A DNA stretch of 64,000 bases from Methylohalobius crimeensis 10Ki (GCF_000421465.1 NZ_ATXB01000001.1:1860001-1924000); one strand, 5' to 3'. Numbered from the stretch's first letter, positions 1 through 9,209 are shown. Translations and numbers: made by a program. The notes: generated by a model from the sequence alone, not told the origin.

Positions 1-1587
1 ACCCCCGCTGCTTCCGAAAAGAAAAAATCTCTGGCGGCGTTGTCCGCCATGGGACAGAGGGGAGATCGGGAATCCGCCATCACTCAACGCTATGCGGTCA
101 ATCTTCTGGTCGACCGCGATAACGCCGAAGGCGCACCGGTCATCTTCGAAGACCATCCCACCTACCCTTATCTGATCGGACAAATCGAGCACATCGCCCA
201 GATGGGAACCTTGACCACGGATTTCACCCTGATCCGCGCCGGCGCCCTGCATCGCGCCAACGGCGGTTATCTGGTCATCGATGCGCGCAAAATCCTGCTC
301 CAGCCGTTCGCCTGGGACGCCCTGAAACGGGCTCTCAAGTCACGAGAAATCGATGTCAAATCCCTGGCCCAGGAATACAGCCTGGTAAGCACGGTGTCCC
401 TCGAGCCCGAGCCGATTCCCTTGAACGTCAAAGTCGTCATTATCGGAGACCGTCTGCTCTATTACCTGTTGCAGCAACTCGACCCCGAATTTCCGGAGCT
501 TTTCAAGGTGGCGGCGGATTTCGAGGACGATATGGAACGCAGCGAGGACAATGTTCAGGATCTTGCCCGGCTAATCGCCACCATCGCGCGCCGGGAAAAA
601 CTCAAGCCCTTGGATAGGGATGCCGTGGCCCGTATCATCGAGGAAAGTTCGCGTCACGCAGGCGATGCCGAAAGACTCTCCGCCCAAGTGCGACGGATGG
701 CCGACATCGTCCGCGAAGCCCACTATTGGGCGGGCCGCAACGGGCATGAGATCATCGACGCCGAAGCGGTGCATAGCGCCATCGAGGGCCAACAACGCCG
801 GATGAATCGGATTAACGATCAAATTCTGCGGGAAACCCTGAGGGGCACCCTCTTGATCGACACCGAAAGCGGGGTGATCGGTCAAATCAACGGTCTGGCG
901 GCGATTCAATTGGGCGACCATCTCTTCGGCCGCCCCACCCGCATTACCGCTCGCCTGTCCATCGGATCGGGCAAAGTCATCGATATCGAACGTGAAGTAG
1001 AATTGGGCGGGCCCATCCACTCCAAGGGCGTGCTCATTCTGTCGAATTTTCTGGCCTCCCATTACGTCACGGATCGCCCACTGTCGCTGTCGGCCAGTCT
1101 GGTGTTCGAGCAATCCTACGGTCCCATCGAAGGGGACAGCGCATCGGCCGCCGAACTCTGCGTGCTTCTCTCGGGCCTCGCCCGGCTACCGATCAAGCAG
1201 TCGATGGCGATTACCGGTTCGGTGAACCAACATGGACGCATTCAGGCCATCGGCGGCGTCAATCAGAAAATCGAGGGCTTTTTCGAACTCTGCCGGGCAC
1301 GCGGATTGACCGGCGGCGAGGGGGTAATCATTCCTTCCGCCAACGTCAAACATCTCATGCTGCGCCAACCGGTCATCGACGCCGTCGCCGACGGCCAGTT
1401 CCAAATTTATTCCGTGAACCATATCGACGACTGTATGGAAATACTCACCGGACTCGAAGCGGGCATACGCGACGAGGCGGGAAACTTCCCCGAAAATTCG
1501 CTCAATCAAAAAATTACGCACCGATTGATCGAATGGGCCGAAAAGCGTCGTCAGTTTGCCGGCAAGCATCAGGAGGAATCGTCCTGA
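1..1587 (+). CDS. Lon-like ATP-dependent protease (LonB/COG1067 type), 3' part
   Basis: The reading frame is open from base 1 to the stop at 1585-1587, so the 5' end lies outside the window; 528 residues are visible. The C-terminal half is an S16 Lon protease domain: the catalytic serine lies in GDSASAAELC (codons around 1132-1150) and the lysine of the Ser-Lys dyad in GGVNQKIEGFF. The upstream part (FEDHPTYPYLIGQIEH, ANGGYLVIDARKIL, FKVAADFEDDME) matches the AAA module of the COG1067 Lon-like family, which has no classical Lon N-domain; the Walker A region would lie off the window. The usual family length is about 800 residues. Family members are ATP-dependent proteases of poorly defined substrate range. 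It ends 25 bp before the convergent BON-domain gene. Confidence 0.9.
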   Translation, partial: TPAASEKKKSLAALSAMGQRGDRESAITQRYAVNLLVDRDNAEGAPVIFEDHPTYPYLIGQIEHIAQMGTLTTDFTLIRAGALHRANGGYLVIDARKILLQPFAWDALKRALKSREIDVKSLAQEYSLVSTVSLEPEPIPLNVKVVIIGDRLLYYLLQQLDPEFPELFKVAADFEDDMERSEDNVQDLARLIATIARREKLKPLDRDAVARIIEESSRHAGDAERLSAQVRRMADIVREAHYWAGRNGHEIIDAEAVHSAIEGQQRRMNRINDQILRETLRGTLLIDTESGVIGQINGLAAIQLGDHLFGRPTRITARLSIGSGKVIDIEREVELGGPIHSKGVLILSNFLASHYVTDRPLSLSASLVFEQSYGPIEGDSASAAELCVLLSGLARLPIKQSMAITGSVNQHGRIQAIGGVNQKIEGFFELCRARGLTGGEGVIIPSANVKHLMLRQPVIDAVADGQFQIYSVNHIDDCMEILTGLEAGIRDEAGNFPENSLNQKITHRLIEWAEKRRQFAGKHQEESS

Positions 1588-1612
1588 TGCTTCCTGCCGC
1601 TGAACGCAATCG

Positions 1613-2173
1613 CTAATAGGACATCGTTTCTTCGACGACCTTGAGATGGTTTTCCACCTCCACCACACCCTTGGTATTCAGGGCGATTTGACGGGCCATT
1701 TCGGCTTCTATTTCAGCACCCACTTGTCCTTCAAGGATGACGACGCCATTTTTAGTGGTCACATTGATGGCCAGACCCTGGGTGTGCTTATTCATGAGCA
1801 GCCTGGATTTTACCTTGGCGGTAATGGTCGCGTCCTCCACATAGCGTTTGAATGATCCCTCTTCCTCCGCGGGTTGGAATTCTCGATCGATTTTCAATTG
1901 ATTATTCACTTCTTTGACCCCTTCAACCCCCTCGGCGATCAATTCCGCCAGCTCCCGCTCGACATCGTTCTCCACCGTACCGGTTAAAGTAACGGTCCGA
2001 TCGTTTACCTCCACCTGTATCGGAAATGGATTCAAATGCTCGTTCAAGGCATAAGAAGTCACAATCTTGGATTTTATCCAGGTATCGGAATATATTTCTT
2101 TTTCTTTCGCAGCACTTGCACAACCCATTATCATCCCGATACAGGCCAACATCATTAAAAGTAGATTTTTCAT
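1613..2173 (-). CDS. BON-domain lipoprotein (OsmY-like), two BON domains
   Basis: 186 aa. The N-terminus is a short hydrophobic signal ending in IMGC, a plausible lipobox, so an outer-membrane or periplasmic lipoprotein is likely. Two BON domains follow, roughly residues 30-95 (WIKSKIVTSYALNEHLNPF ... VNDRTVTLTGTVENDVERE) and 110-182 (ITAKVKSRLLMNKHTQG ... NGVVILEGQVGAEIEAEMA). BON domains bind phospholipid and are typical of osmotic-stress envelope proteins such as OsmY. A GGGAGAG ribosome site sits 6 bases before ATG. It lies downstream of the DUF3096 gene on the same strand, 33 bp away, so the two may be co-transcribed. Confidence 0.85.
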   Translation of the reverse strand: MKNLLLMMLACIGMIMGCASAAKEKEIYSDTWIKSKIVTSYALNEHLNPFPIQVEVNDRTVTLTGTVENDVERELAELIAEGVEGVKEVNNQLKIDREFQPAEEEGSFKRYVEDATITAKVKSRLLMNKHTQGLAINVTTKNGVVILEGQVGAEIEAEMARQIALNTKGVVEVENHLKVVEETMSY

Positions 2174-2206
2174 GTTTCTCTCCCTATTACACCGACAGCC
2201 TTCAAT

Positions 2207-2350
2207 TTAAGAAACCAATCCCAATATTCCGATAAGAATCAGATAAATAGCCACGATAAAATTGAGCGCACGCGGCATAACCAAAATCAAAATCCCTGCG
2301 ACCAAAGCCAGAATGGGTTCCACGTGAGTTAAGTTGATACTAATATTCAT
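2207..2350 (-). CDS. DUF3096-type small membrane protein
   Basis: 47 aa, with ATG at 2348-2350 preceded by GAGGTGCGATT. Almost the whole chain is hydrophobic: two membrane segments around EPILALVAGILILVMPRALN and FIVAIYLILIGILGLVS. The length, the central MPR turn and the IAxYLIxIGxLGL ending match the DUF3096 family, whose function is unknown. It precedes the BON-domain lipoprotein on the same strand, which suggests a small envelope-stress transcript. Confidence 0.7.
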   Translation of the reverse strand: MNISINLTHVEPILALVAGILILVMPRALNFIVAIYLILIGILGLVS

Positions 2351-2660
2351 AATCGCACCTCTTCGACGATAGAAAAATAAGCGTCAATGCGCTTCGGACC
2401 GGAAACCGCCCCTAAATCCATTGAACACAATTACCATAAGGTCGGCCGTTGGAAATTAAAATTTGTCAAACGCACCGACATGACTCCAGAGTCAGGAAAA
2501 CTTTTCAGCGGCCATGTATGTTGCGCACTTCAAGTAAAAATAAAATATAGCGGGTGATCGTTCTCGTCTTATTGTTTGATTTTTCTCAATGTCATCGGCT
2601 CGTTTGACGAGTATGTTCGAGCATGTGGTCAAGGGATAAATACGTCCAAAACTTTCCGGC
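2351..2660. other. Intergenic region with a TGACTC palindrome
   Basis: 310 bp between the divergent DUF3096 and HAD-fusion genes; no convincing coding sequence. The most regular element is the 14-bp perfect palindrome TGACTCCAGAGTCA at 2481-2494, a possible operator. Promoters for both flanking transcripts should lie here, but I cannot assign clear -35/-10 boxes. Confidence 0.4.
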
Positions 2661-4232
2661 ATGCGCGAATTCATCGACAAGTCGTTTTCACCGGACTGCT
2701 TCGACGCCGTCGTATTCGATCTCGACGGCGTCGTCACCCGGACCGCCAAGGTTCACGCCAAGGCGTGGAAGACTATGTTCGATGACTATCTGGCAAGCCG
2801 AACTCCATCGTTCAAACCCTTCGATATCGAAACCGACTACCGCCCCTACGTGGACGGCAAGCCCCGTTACGAGGGGGTTCGCAGCTTCCTCGAATCTCGC
2901 GGTATCGACATACCTTACGGAGACCCCGAGGATAGCTCCGACCAGGAAACCATCTGCGGACTGGGCAACCGCAAGAATCGGCTGTTTCGGGAAATGCTTC
3001 GCACCGACGGCGTCGAAGTCTACGAATCGAGCCTTGCGTTCATCCGCGCCGTGCGCCGCGCCGGAATGAAAACGGCGGTGGTGTCTTCGAGCCGAAACTG
3101 CCGGGCGGTGCTGGAAGCCGCCGGGATCGCCGATCTCTTCGACGCCCGGGTCGACGGCACCGATCTTGAGCGGATGGGCCTTTCGGGCAAACCCGCGCCG
3201 GATATGTTCCGGGAAGCCTGCCGCAGGCTAGGCACCGATCCCCAACGCACGGTCGCAATAGAAGACGCCGAAGCGGGCGTGCAAGCGGGATACGCCGCCG
3301 GTTTCGGATGCGTCGTCGGCGTGAACCGGGGCGATCGGAGCAAGGCTTTGTACGACCACGGCGCGGATGTGATGGTCGATGATCTGGCCGAACTGCAGGT
3401 CGCATCCAATGCGCCAAAAGCTTCCGAGGAAAAGATCGCTGTTAGCAGCCTGCCATCGGCGTTCGATTGCATGGAGGAGATCCTCCGTGACGATCGGGCG
3501 CCGATGTTTTTTCTCGATTACGACGGCACGTTGACCCCGATCGTCCCCCACCCCGATGACGCCGTCCTCAACGATTCCATGCGAGCCACCCTCAAGCGAC
3601 TCGCCGAACGATGCCAAGTCGCCGTCATCAGCGGGCGGGATCTCAGCGATGTCAGGGAACGGGTCGGCATTGAATCCCTCTGGTATGCGGGCAGCCACGG
3701 CTTCGACATTGCCGGTCCTGGAGGCCGGCGCACTTCCCATCAGCAGGGCGGCGAATTTCTGCCTTCCCTCGATGCGGCGGAGAAATCCCTTAAGAAGGCG
3801 TTGGCGTCCGTTCCCGGTTGTCTCGTGGAGCGCAAGCGATTCTCCATCGCCATCCATTATCGCCAGGTAGGGAAGGACGACGTCCCCAGCGTCATGCGCC
3901 TGGTCGAGCAAATCCACGCCGAACATCCCGATTTACGCCTGTCGACGGGAAAGAAAATCCGGGAACTGCAACCGGATATCGATTGGAACAAGGGAAAAGC
4001 GCTGCGCTGGTTGATGCAAACCCTGAACTTGGATTCGAAAAAATTCATGCCCGTCTATATCGGCGACGACGTCACCGACGAGGACGCCTTCCGCGAAATC
4101 GAAGCGGAAGGCGTCGGAATTCTGGTGGCGGAACGAGACCAGTCCACCCGAGCGGCCTATCGCCTCGACAATCCCGAAGCGGTGGAACGATTTCTCAATC
4201 GAATGAGCGACAAACTCGAAAGGCGAAAATAA
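2661..4232 (+). CDS. Bifunctional HAD protein: beta-phosphoglucomutase-like / trehalose-6-phosphate phosphatase fusion
   Basis: 523 aa made of two HAD enzymes. Residues about 14-250 are a beta-phosphoglucomutase-type HAD: nucleophile motif FDLDGVVT (Asp20, Asp22), SSSRN motif II, GKPAPDMF motif III and AIEDAEAGVQAG motif IV. Residues about 280-515 are a trehalose-6-phosphate phosphatase (OtsB-like): FLDYDGTLTPIV (Asp286, Asp288), VISGRDLSDV, and the Mg-binding YIGDDVTDEDAF. Expected activities are isomerisation of beta-glucose-1-phosphate and dephosphorylation of trehalose-6-phosphate. Its stop codon overlaps the start of the GH65 gene by one base, so the two are co-translated. The domain order HAD-OtsB-GH65 is that of the single mycobacterial OtsB1-type polypeptide. 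No strong ribosome site precedes the chosen ATG, so the exact start is uncertain. Confidence 0.88.
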   Translation: MREFIDKSFSPDCFDAVVFDLDGVVTRTAKVHAKAWKTMFDDYLASRTPSFKPFDIETDYRPYVDGKPRYEGVRSFLESRGIDIPYGDPEDSSDQETICGLGNRKNRLFREMLRTDGVEVYESSLAFIRAVRRAGMKTAVVSSSRNCRAVLEAAGIADLFDARVDGTDLERMGLSGKPAPDMFREACRRLGTDPQRTVAIEDAEAGVQAGYAAGFGCVVGVNRGDRSKALYDHGADVMVDDLAELQVASNAPKASEEKIAVSSLPSAFDCMEEILRDDRAPMFFLDYDGTLTPIVPHPDDAVLNDSMRATLKRLAERCQVAVISGRDLSDVRERVGIESLWYAGSHGFDIAGPGGRRTSHQQGGEFLPSLDAAEKSLKKALASVPGCLVERKRFSIAIHYRQVGKDDVPSVMRLVEQIHAEHPDLRLSTGKKIRELQPDIDWNKGKALRWLMQTLNLDSKKFMPVYIGDDVTDEDAFREIEAEGVGILVAERDQSTRAAYRLDNPEAVERFLNRMSDKLERRK

Positions 4233-6637
4233 TGAGCGGCTGGAAACTCGTCTACGAATCCTTCGAGCCCGCCCAAGAGGGCATCCGCGAGGCGCTGTGC
4301 ACGGTCGGCAACGGCTACTTCGCCACCCGCGGCGCGGCACCGGAGTCGGCGGCAAGCAATTTCCATTACCCGGGCACCTATATCGCGGGCTGTTACAATC
4401 GGCTGCGCACCGAAATCGCAGGCGAAACGGTGGAAAACGAAAGCCTGGTCAATGCCCCCAATTGGCTACCCCTCACCTTCCGGATCGAAGACGGCGACTG
4501 GTTCGATATCGATTCGGTCGATATCCTCTCCTATTATCAGGAGTTGGATCTGAAACAAGCGATTTTGAAGCGGACGATTCGTTTCCGCGACCCCGAAGGA
4601 CGGCATACACGCATTGAGCAGAGGCGCTTGATTTCCATTGAATATCGCCACCTGGCCGCGTTGGAAACGACGATCCACGCCGAGGATTGGAGTGGGACGA
4701 TCGAGGTGTGCAGCGCACTGGACGGCTGCGTCGAGAACGGCGGCGTGGCGCGCTACCAGGATCTCAACAATCACCACCTCTCCTTCCTCGCCGCGGAAAC
4801 TCTTTCCGACACAACCATGGCGTTGGAAATGGAGACCCACCAGTCCCATATCCGCATCGCCCAGGCGGCCACCACCCGTTTTTGGCTGGGCGACAACCCC
4901 ATCGAGCCCGCCCTCAAGACGGAACAGGCGGAATGTTACATCGCCCATCGCTATGCCGTCGAAGTCGATTCCCAACAGACTCTGCAAATCGAAAAAACCG
5001 TCTCCCTTTACACCTCCCGCGATCGCGCCATCAGCGAAGCGGGGCTCGAGGCACGCAAAGCCGTCGCCGAGGCGCCGCGCTTTGCCGCGCTGGCCGCCCG
5101 CCATATTCTGCTCTGGAAACAATTGTGGCGACGCTTCGATCTGGATATCGAGCACGACGACCCGGCGGAGGAAAAACACACCGAACGCATCCTCCGGCTA
5201 CATATCCTGCATCTCATTCAGACCACCTCTCCCCATATCATGGACCTCGACGTGGGGGTGCCGGCACGAGGCCTCCACGGCGAAGCCTACCGAGGCCACA
5301 TTTTTTGGGACGAACTGTTCGTCTTTCCCCTCTTCAATCTGCGCATGCCGGAGATTACCCGCGCCCTTCTGCGCTACCGCTATCGCCGTCTGAACGAAGC
5401 CCGCCGGGCGGCGCGCGACGCCGGTCATCGCGGCGCCATGTATCCCTGGCAAAGCGGCAGCAACGGACGCGAGGAAAGCCAACGCCTGCACTTGAACCCG
5501 CAATCGGGCAACTGGATACCGGACAATTCCCACCTGCAACGCCATATCAACGCCGCCGTCGCCTACAACGTCTGGCAGTATTATCAGGTCACTCGCGATC
5601 TGGAATTTCTCTCCTTTTACGGCGCAGAAATGATCCTGGAGATCGCCCGTTTTTGGGCCAGCATCGCGACCTATAACAATGCGCTAGAACGCTATGAGAT
5701 TCTTCGGGTGATGGGGCCGGACGAATACCACGACGCCTACCCGGATGCCGAACAACCGGGTCTGAATAACAACGCCTATACCAATCTCATGGCGGTCTGG
5801 GTGATATTGCGCGCCCTCGAACTGCGCGATGTGCTGCCGAGCCAGCGCTTCATTGAACTGTGCCGGCAGCTGGAATTGTCCCCGGAAGAGTTTTCCCATT
5901 GGGAGGAGGTCAGCCGCAGGATGCATATCCCCTTCCACGACGATGACATCATCAGCCAATTCGAAGGCTACGAGAAACTGGAGGAATTCGATTGGGAAGG
6001 TTATCGTGAGAAATACGACGATATCCAGCGTCTGGACCGGATTCTCGAGGCGGAGGGCGACTCGCCCAACCGGTACAAGGTCTCCAAACAGGCCGATGTA
6101 TTGATGTTGTTCTATTTGTTTTCTTCCGAGGAACTCGGCGAATTGTTCGCCCATCTCGACTATCCGTTCGAACCCGAGATCATTCCTCGCAACATCGACT
6201 ATTACATCCAACGCACTTCCCACGGTTCCACCCTGAGCCGAGTGGTCCATTCCTGGGTGCTGGCCCGTTCCAACCGCCCGGGCGGCTGGCCGCTGTTTTT
6301 GGAGGCGCTAAAAAGCGATGTCTCGGACATCCAGGGCGGCACCACCGCCGAAGGCATTCATACCGGGGCCATGGCGGGCACGGTGGATCTGATTCAGCGC
6401 TGCTTCACCGGCATCGAAACCCGCGGCGATAGGTTGTGGTTGAACCCCTGCCTGCCGGAGGGACTGCAAAGCCTCACCCTGAATATCCGCTATCGGCAGC
6501 ACGTATTGAAGTTATACGTGACACCGGTCTGTATTCGGATCAGTACCGAACCCTCTTCCGAGCATCCGATCAAGATCGGCATCCGGACCAAAATTCATCG
6601 GCTCAACCCGGGCGATGTGCGTGAATTTCAGCTTTGA
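4232..6637 (+). CDS. Glycoside hydrolase family 65 (kojibiose/trehalose/maltose phosphorylase type)
   Basis: 801 aa from the ATG that overlaps the stop of the upstream gene by one base (TAATG). The reading frame is open further upstream, but that part is antisense-like filler inside the HAD gene. It has a full GH65 layout: N-terminal beta-sandwich (EGIREALCTVGNGYFATRGA), (alpha/alpha)6 barrel with WDELFVFPLFNLRMP, and the general-acid glutamate in MGPDEYHDAYPD (Glu498), then KQADVLMLF and RTSHGSTLS. GH65 enzymes cleave alpha-glucobioses, usually by phosphorolysis giving beta-glucose-1-phosphate. That product is the natural substrate of the upstream phosphoglucomutase-like domain. Which disaccharide it uses cannot be read from sequence alone. 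Confidence 0.9.
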   Translation: MSGWKLVYESFEPAQEGIREALCTVGNGYFATRGAAPESAASNFHYPGTYIAGCYNRLRTEIAGETVENESLVNAPNWLPLTFRIEDGDWFDIDSVDILSYYQELDLKQAILKRTIRFRDPEGRHTRIEQRRLISIEYRHLAALETTIHAEDWSGTIEVCSALDGCVENGGVARYQDLNNHHLSFLAAETLSDTTMALEMETHQSHIRIAQAATTRFWLGDNPIEPALKTEQAECYIAHRYAVEVDSQQTLQIEKTVSLYTSRDRAISEAGLEARKAVAEAPRFAALAARHILLWKQLWRRFDLDIEHDDPAEEKHTERILRLHILHLIQTTSPHIMDLDVGVPARGLHGEAYRGHIFWDELFVFPLFNLRMPEITRALLRYRYRRLNEARRAARDAGHRGAMYPWQSGSNGREESQRLHLNPQSGNWIPDNSHLQRHINAAVAYNVWQYYQVTRDLEFLSFYGAEMILEIARFWASIATYNNALERYEILRVMGPDEYHDAYPDAEQPGLNNNAYTNLMAVWVILRALELRDVLPSQRFIELCRQLELSPEEFSHWEEVSRRMHIPFHDDDIISQFEGYEKLEEFDWEGYREKYDDIQRLDRILEAEGDSPNRYKVSKQADVLMLFYLFSSEELGELFAHLDYPFEPEIIPRNIDYYIQRTSHGSTLSRVVHSWVLARSNRPGGWPLFLEALKSDVSDIQGGTTAEGIHTGAMAGTVDLIQRCFTGIETRGDRLWLNPCLPEGLQSLTLNIRYRQHVLKLYVTPVCIRISTEPSSEHPIKIGIRTKIHRLNPGDVREFQL

Positions 6638-6701
6638 AATGCCGTTGACATTCTCCCGTGTGGAGAGCCGAACCCCGAAAGCTTCGGAATAGGAGGGCAC
6701 C

Positions 6702-7376
6702 ATGACCCACCCCAATACTATCGAATCCCATGAATTATATGTTCAGGCCGGCGAGACCGAATTGGCAGGGAATCTGGCCGTTCCCGAACACGCGAAGGGC
6801 GTGGTGGCTTTCGCCCACGGCAGTGGCAGCAGCCGTTTCAGCGCGCGTAACCGTTATGTTGCCAGTGTACTCAACGAAGCGGGATTGGCAACCCTCTTAT
6901 TTGACCTTTTGACCGACGCTGAAGAGGTCATCGATCAACGCACCCGGGCGCTTCGCTTCGATATCGGCTTGCTGAGTCAACGAATGGTCGACGCCGTCGA
7001 TTGGTTATTGAAACAGCCGGTCCTAGGGGATCTCCCGGTGGGACTGTTCGGTGCCAGTACCGGCGCGGCGGCGGCGCTGAATACGGCGGCCGCCCGGCCG
7101 GAAAAAGTAAAAGCCGTGGTATCGAGGGGGGGACGTCCCGATCTGGCCCCCGAGGCCCTTCCCTTGGTCCGATGCCCGACCTTGCTGATCGTCGGAGGCA
7201 ATGACCCGGCGGTCATTGAAATGAATAAACAAGCCGCCAACCGTCTCATCGCCCCCCACGAGTTGGATATTGTCCCCGGAGCGACCCATCTTTTCGAGGA
7301 ACCGGGCAAACTGGAGGAAGTGGCGAGACTCGCCCGCGATTGGTTTGTAAACAGTTTTTCTGAAAATACCTCCTGA
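6702..7376 (+). CDS. Alpha/beta hydrolase (dienelactone-hydrolase-like)
   Basis: 224 aa. Alpha/beta-hydrolase fold with nucleophile elbow GASTGAA (Ser119), acid in VGGNDPAV and histidine in PGATHLFEE, so the full triad is present; the oxyanion region AFAHGSGSSRFSARN is typical of this group. Homologues of this type are often found in proteobacterial stress clusters, sometimes fused to a phosphoribosyltransferase, which is absent here. The substrate is unknown. A ribosome site GGAGGG lies 5 bases before ATG. It starts 64 bp after the GH65 gene and may be read with it. Confidence 0.85.
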   Translation: MTHPNTIESHELYVQAGETELAGNLAVPEHAKGVVAFAHGSGSSRFSARNRYVASVLNEAGLATLLFDLLTDAEEVIDQRTRALRFDIGLLSQRMVDAVDWLLKQPVLGDLPVGLFGASTGAAAALNTAAARPEKVKAVVSRGGRPDLAPEALPLVRCPTLLIVGGNDPAVIEMNKQAANRLIAPHELDIVPGATHLFEEPGKLEEVARLARDWFVNSFSENTS

Positions 7377-7458
7377 CACCCTCTCCGCCTTTTAGGTTGA
7401 GAATCAAAGCAGATAACGCATATTTAAGTCCCTCTAAACAGCGACGAGGATAATTCCC

Positions 7459-7896
7459 ATGACGACGCCAGACACCCATATCCGGACATTTGATTCAACC
7501 CTCCAGACCACCCACCGTTGGCTCCAGGAGCTGAAGCTTGTCGCCTCCCTGGAAAATGAATCCCAAGCTTATGCCGTGCTACGCGTTGTGCTCCACGCAT
7601 TGCGCGATCGCTTGCCCGCCGATGAAGCGGTCCAACTCGGTGCCGAATTGCCCATGCTTATCCGCGGTTTTTATTACGAAGGGTGGAAACCGAGCGCAAC
7701 GCCCAAAAAACAGCGGTCCCTCGATGCTTTTCTCGAAGGCTTGCAACCCATGCCCAGACTGAAAGGCGAGTTGAGCGCCGAGGAAGCCGTACGAAGCGTC
7801 TTTATGATGCTCGATCACCGCATCAGTGAAGGTGAAATAGCGGACGTGCGCCATGCGCTGCCCGCAGAAGTTCGGGACCTGTGGCCCAAGCATTGA
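7459..7896 (+). CDS. DUF2267 domain protein
   Basis: 145 aa, soluble and mostly helical. The pattern (THRWLQELKLVASLENESQAYAVLRVVLHALRDRLP, AVQLGAELPMLIRGFYYEGW, then a C-terminal repeat-like half with AEEAVRSVFMMLDHRISEGEIADVRHALPAEVRDLW) matches DUF2267. Its biochemical role is unknown; such genes commonly sit beside BON, CRP and universal-stress genes. A GAGG ribosome site lies 10 bases before ATG. It converges on the Crp/Fnr gene. Confidence 0.85.
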   Translation: MTTPDTHIRTFDSTLQTTHRWLQELKLVASLENESQAYAVLRVVLHALRDRLPADEAVQLGAELPMLIRGFYYEGWKPSATPKKQRSLDAFLEGLQPMPRLKGELSAEEAVRSVFMMLDHRISEGEIADVRHALPAEVRDLWPKH

Positions 7897-7968
7897 TCCG
7901 GATCGCGATTAGGGACACCATAGCGCTCCTTTTCACGATCCCGGATCGAGACGCGGCACAAGGGGACG

Positions 7969-8679
7969 CTATTTTCGCGCCTCTTGATGCAGCATTTGGA
8001 TATCAAGCTGATAAATGGGACTGACTTGCTTTTGCAGCAAGTCGCAACGCTTGAATCCCGCCAGTATCCGGCTGACGCTTTCCGACGTCACTCCGAGTAT
8101 TTCGGCCATATCGTGCACCGAAAGCAGTGAGACCTTATCTGCGCTTTGACCGTATTCAAGCTCGGCGAGATATTCCAGTAGGCGCGCTAGCCGGGCCTTG
8201 ATGCCACCGGTGGAAAACCCCGCGATCCAACGATCGGCTTGAGCCAAATCCTGGTGCCATTGGCAAAGCAGCTGACTGAATGTATCGGGATCGTCACGGA
8301 AAAGTCGGCGCAGGCTAAGGATCGAAAAATACTCGGCTTCCACCTTGTCGACGGCAATGGTGGTATGCCGATAGGATTGCCCCAGCAACCCCTCCAGTCC
8401 CAGCCAGTGCCCCGAGGGATGCAATCGCACGATCCGAGCACGGCCGTTGGGAAGATAATTGAGCTGCTTGACCAGGCCGCTACGAATCAGGTAAACCCTA
8501 TCTATCTGCTCGCTTTCGTGATAAATGACATCCTTGGCCGAAAAGCTTTTCCGCTTGCCTTCATTCGGCGCCATGGGAGACCTAAAAGCCGACCGTAAGT
8601 CGTCGCTCTTCTCTCTTTCCGGAAGCCCATAAGCCGGATGCCCAAGGTCGCGGTGATTCTCAGTCAGTGGTTTCGGCAT
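7969..8679 (-). CDS. Crp/Fnr-family transcriptional regulator
   Basis: 236 aa. Residues about 45-150 form a cyclic-nucleotide-type beta-roll (IYHESEQIDRVYLIRSGLVKQL, LHPSGHWLGLEGLLG), followed by a dimerisation helix and a winged helix-turn-helix (VHDMAEILGVTSESVSRILAGFK). There is no N-terminal cysteine cluster of the oxygen-sensing FNR type, so a different ligand, or none, is likely. The strong ribosome site GAGGAGG precedes ATG. It lies just downstream of the PilZ and two-component genes on the same strand. Targets are unknown. Confidence 0.88.
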   Translation of the reverse strand: MPKPLTENHRDLGHPAYGLPEREKSDDLRSAFRSPMAPNEGKRKSFSAKDVIYHESEQIDRVYLIRSGLVKQLNYLPNGRARIVRLHPSGHWLGLEGLLGQSYRHTTIAVDKVEAEYFSILSLRRLFRDDPDTFSQLLCQWHQDLAQADRWIAGFSTGGIKARLARLLEYLAELEYGQSADKVSLLSVHDMAEILGVTSESVSRILAGFKRCDLLQKQVSPIYQLDIQMLHQEARK

Positions 8680-8736
8680 CCCCCCTCCTCTTGCGCTGTT
8701 GGTTATATAGATGGCCTTATTAGCCGTTGAGCAGAT

Positions 8737-9105
8737 TCACCCCGCTCTTCCCATAGCATACTTTTGATCGCAGGCGGGGGGCCCGGCTTCAACCCTTCCG
8801 CCCGGACCATCTTCGGAGAGAATATGGGTGACCGCCTTATAGTATCGGGGATTCACGTCTATCAATACGAGGCCGATGCCGTGGGTCTCTCGGCGAACCA
8901 CCAAGCCTCGCATGAGGTAACGCTCGCCAAATAACATCAGGTCTACCTGGATGACATCGTTCTTGAAGAAATCCAGATCGCCCGTTTCTACAAACATGCC
9001 ATCGAGGCTAATATCGCGGGTAGCGAAACGCCCAAGATGCGTATCGCCGTGATAAAGTTCCACCGGCAAGGCGTTCTTGAGTCGAGTAAAGCAGCGGTGT
9101 TGCAT
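8737..9105 (-). CDS. PilZ-domain c-di-GMP receptor candidate
   Basis: 122 aa from the ATG at 9103-9105, chosen because AAAGGAGG lies 6 bases upstream; an upstream in-frame ATG at 9156 has no such site. A single PilZ domain shows both c-di-GMP motifs: RxxxR as RCFTR near the N-terminus and (D/N)xSxxG as DISLDG. It should therefore bind cyclic di-GMP, unlike the second PilZ protein at 53990-54361. No effector domain is attached. It lies between the Crp/Fnr gene and the FixJ-like regulator, all leftward. Confidence 0.85.
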   Translation of the reverse strand: MQHRCFTRLKNALPVELYHGDTHLGRFATRDISLDGMFVETGDLDFFKNDVIQVDLMLFGERYLMRGLVVRRETHGIGLVLIDVNPRYYKAVTHILSEDGPGGRVEAGPPACDQKYAMGRAG

Positions 9106-9209
9106 CTTGGCCTCCTTTGGGTTATTGATCGGGATTCGACCTATCCTGAAGACCAAGTCTAATATTTTGAATCAAAAAGAAAATTAGGGCGGACACTAAG
9201 CATAATCAC

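Noticed and set aside
3818-4231. In-frame upstream extension of the GH65 gene
   Set aside because: It lies entirely inside the HAD/OtsB gene in another frame, has an arginine-rich shadow composition and no GH65 similarity. The ATG at 4232 fits the family start.
7897-7968. Terminator between the DUF2267 and Crp/Fnr genes
   Set aside because: GATCCGGATCG-like repeats are present, but no stem with a T-run could be drawn on either strand.
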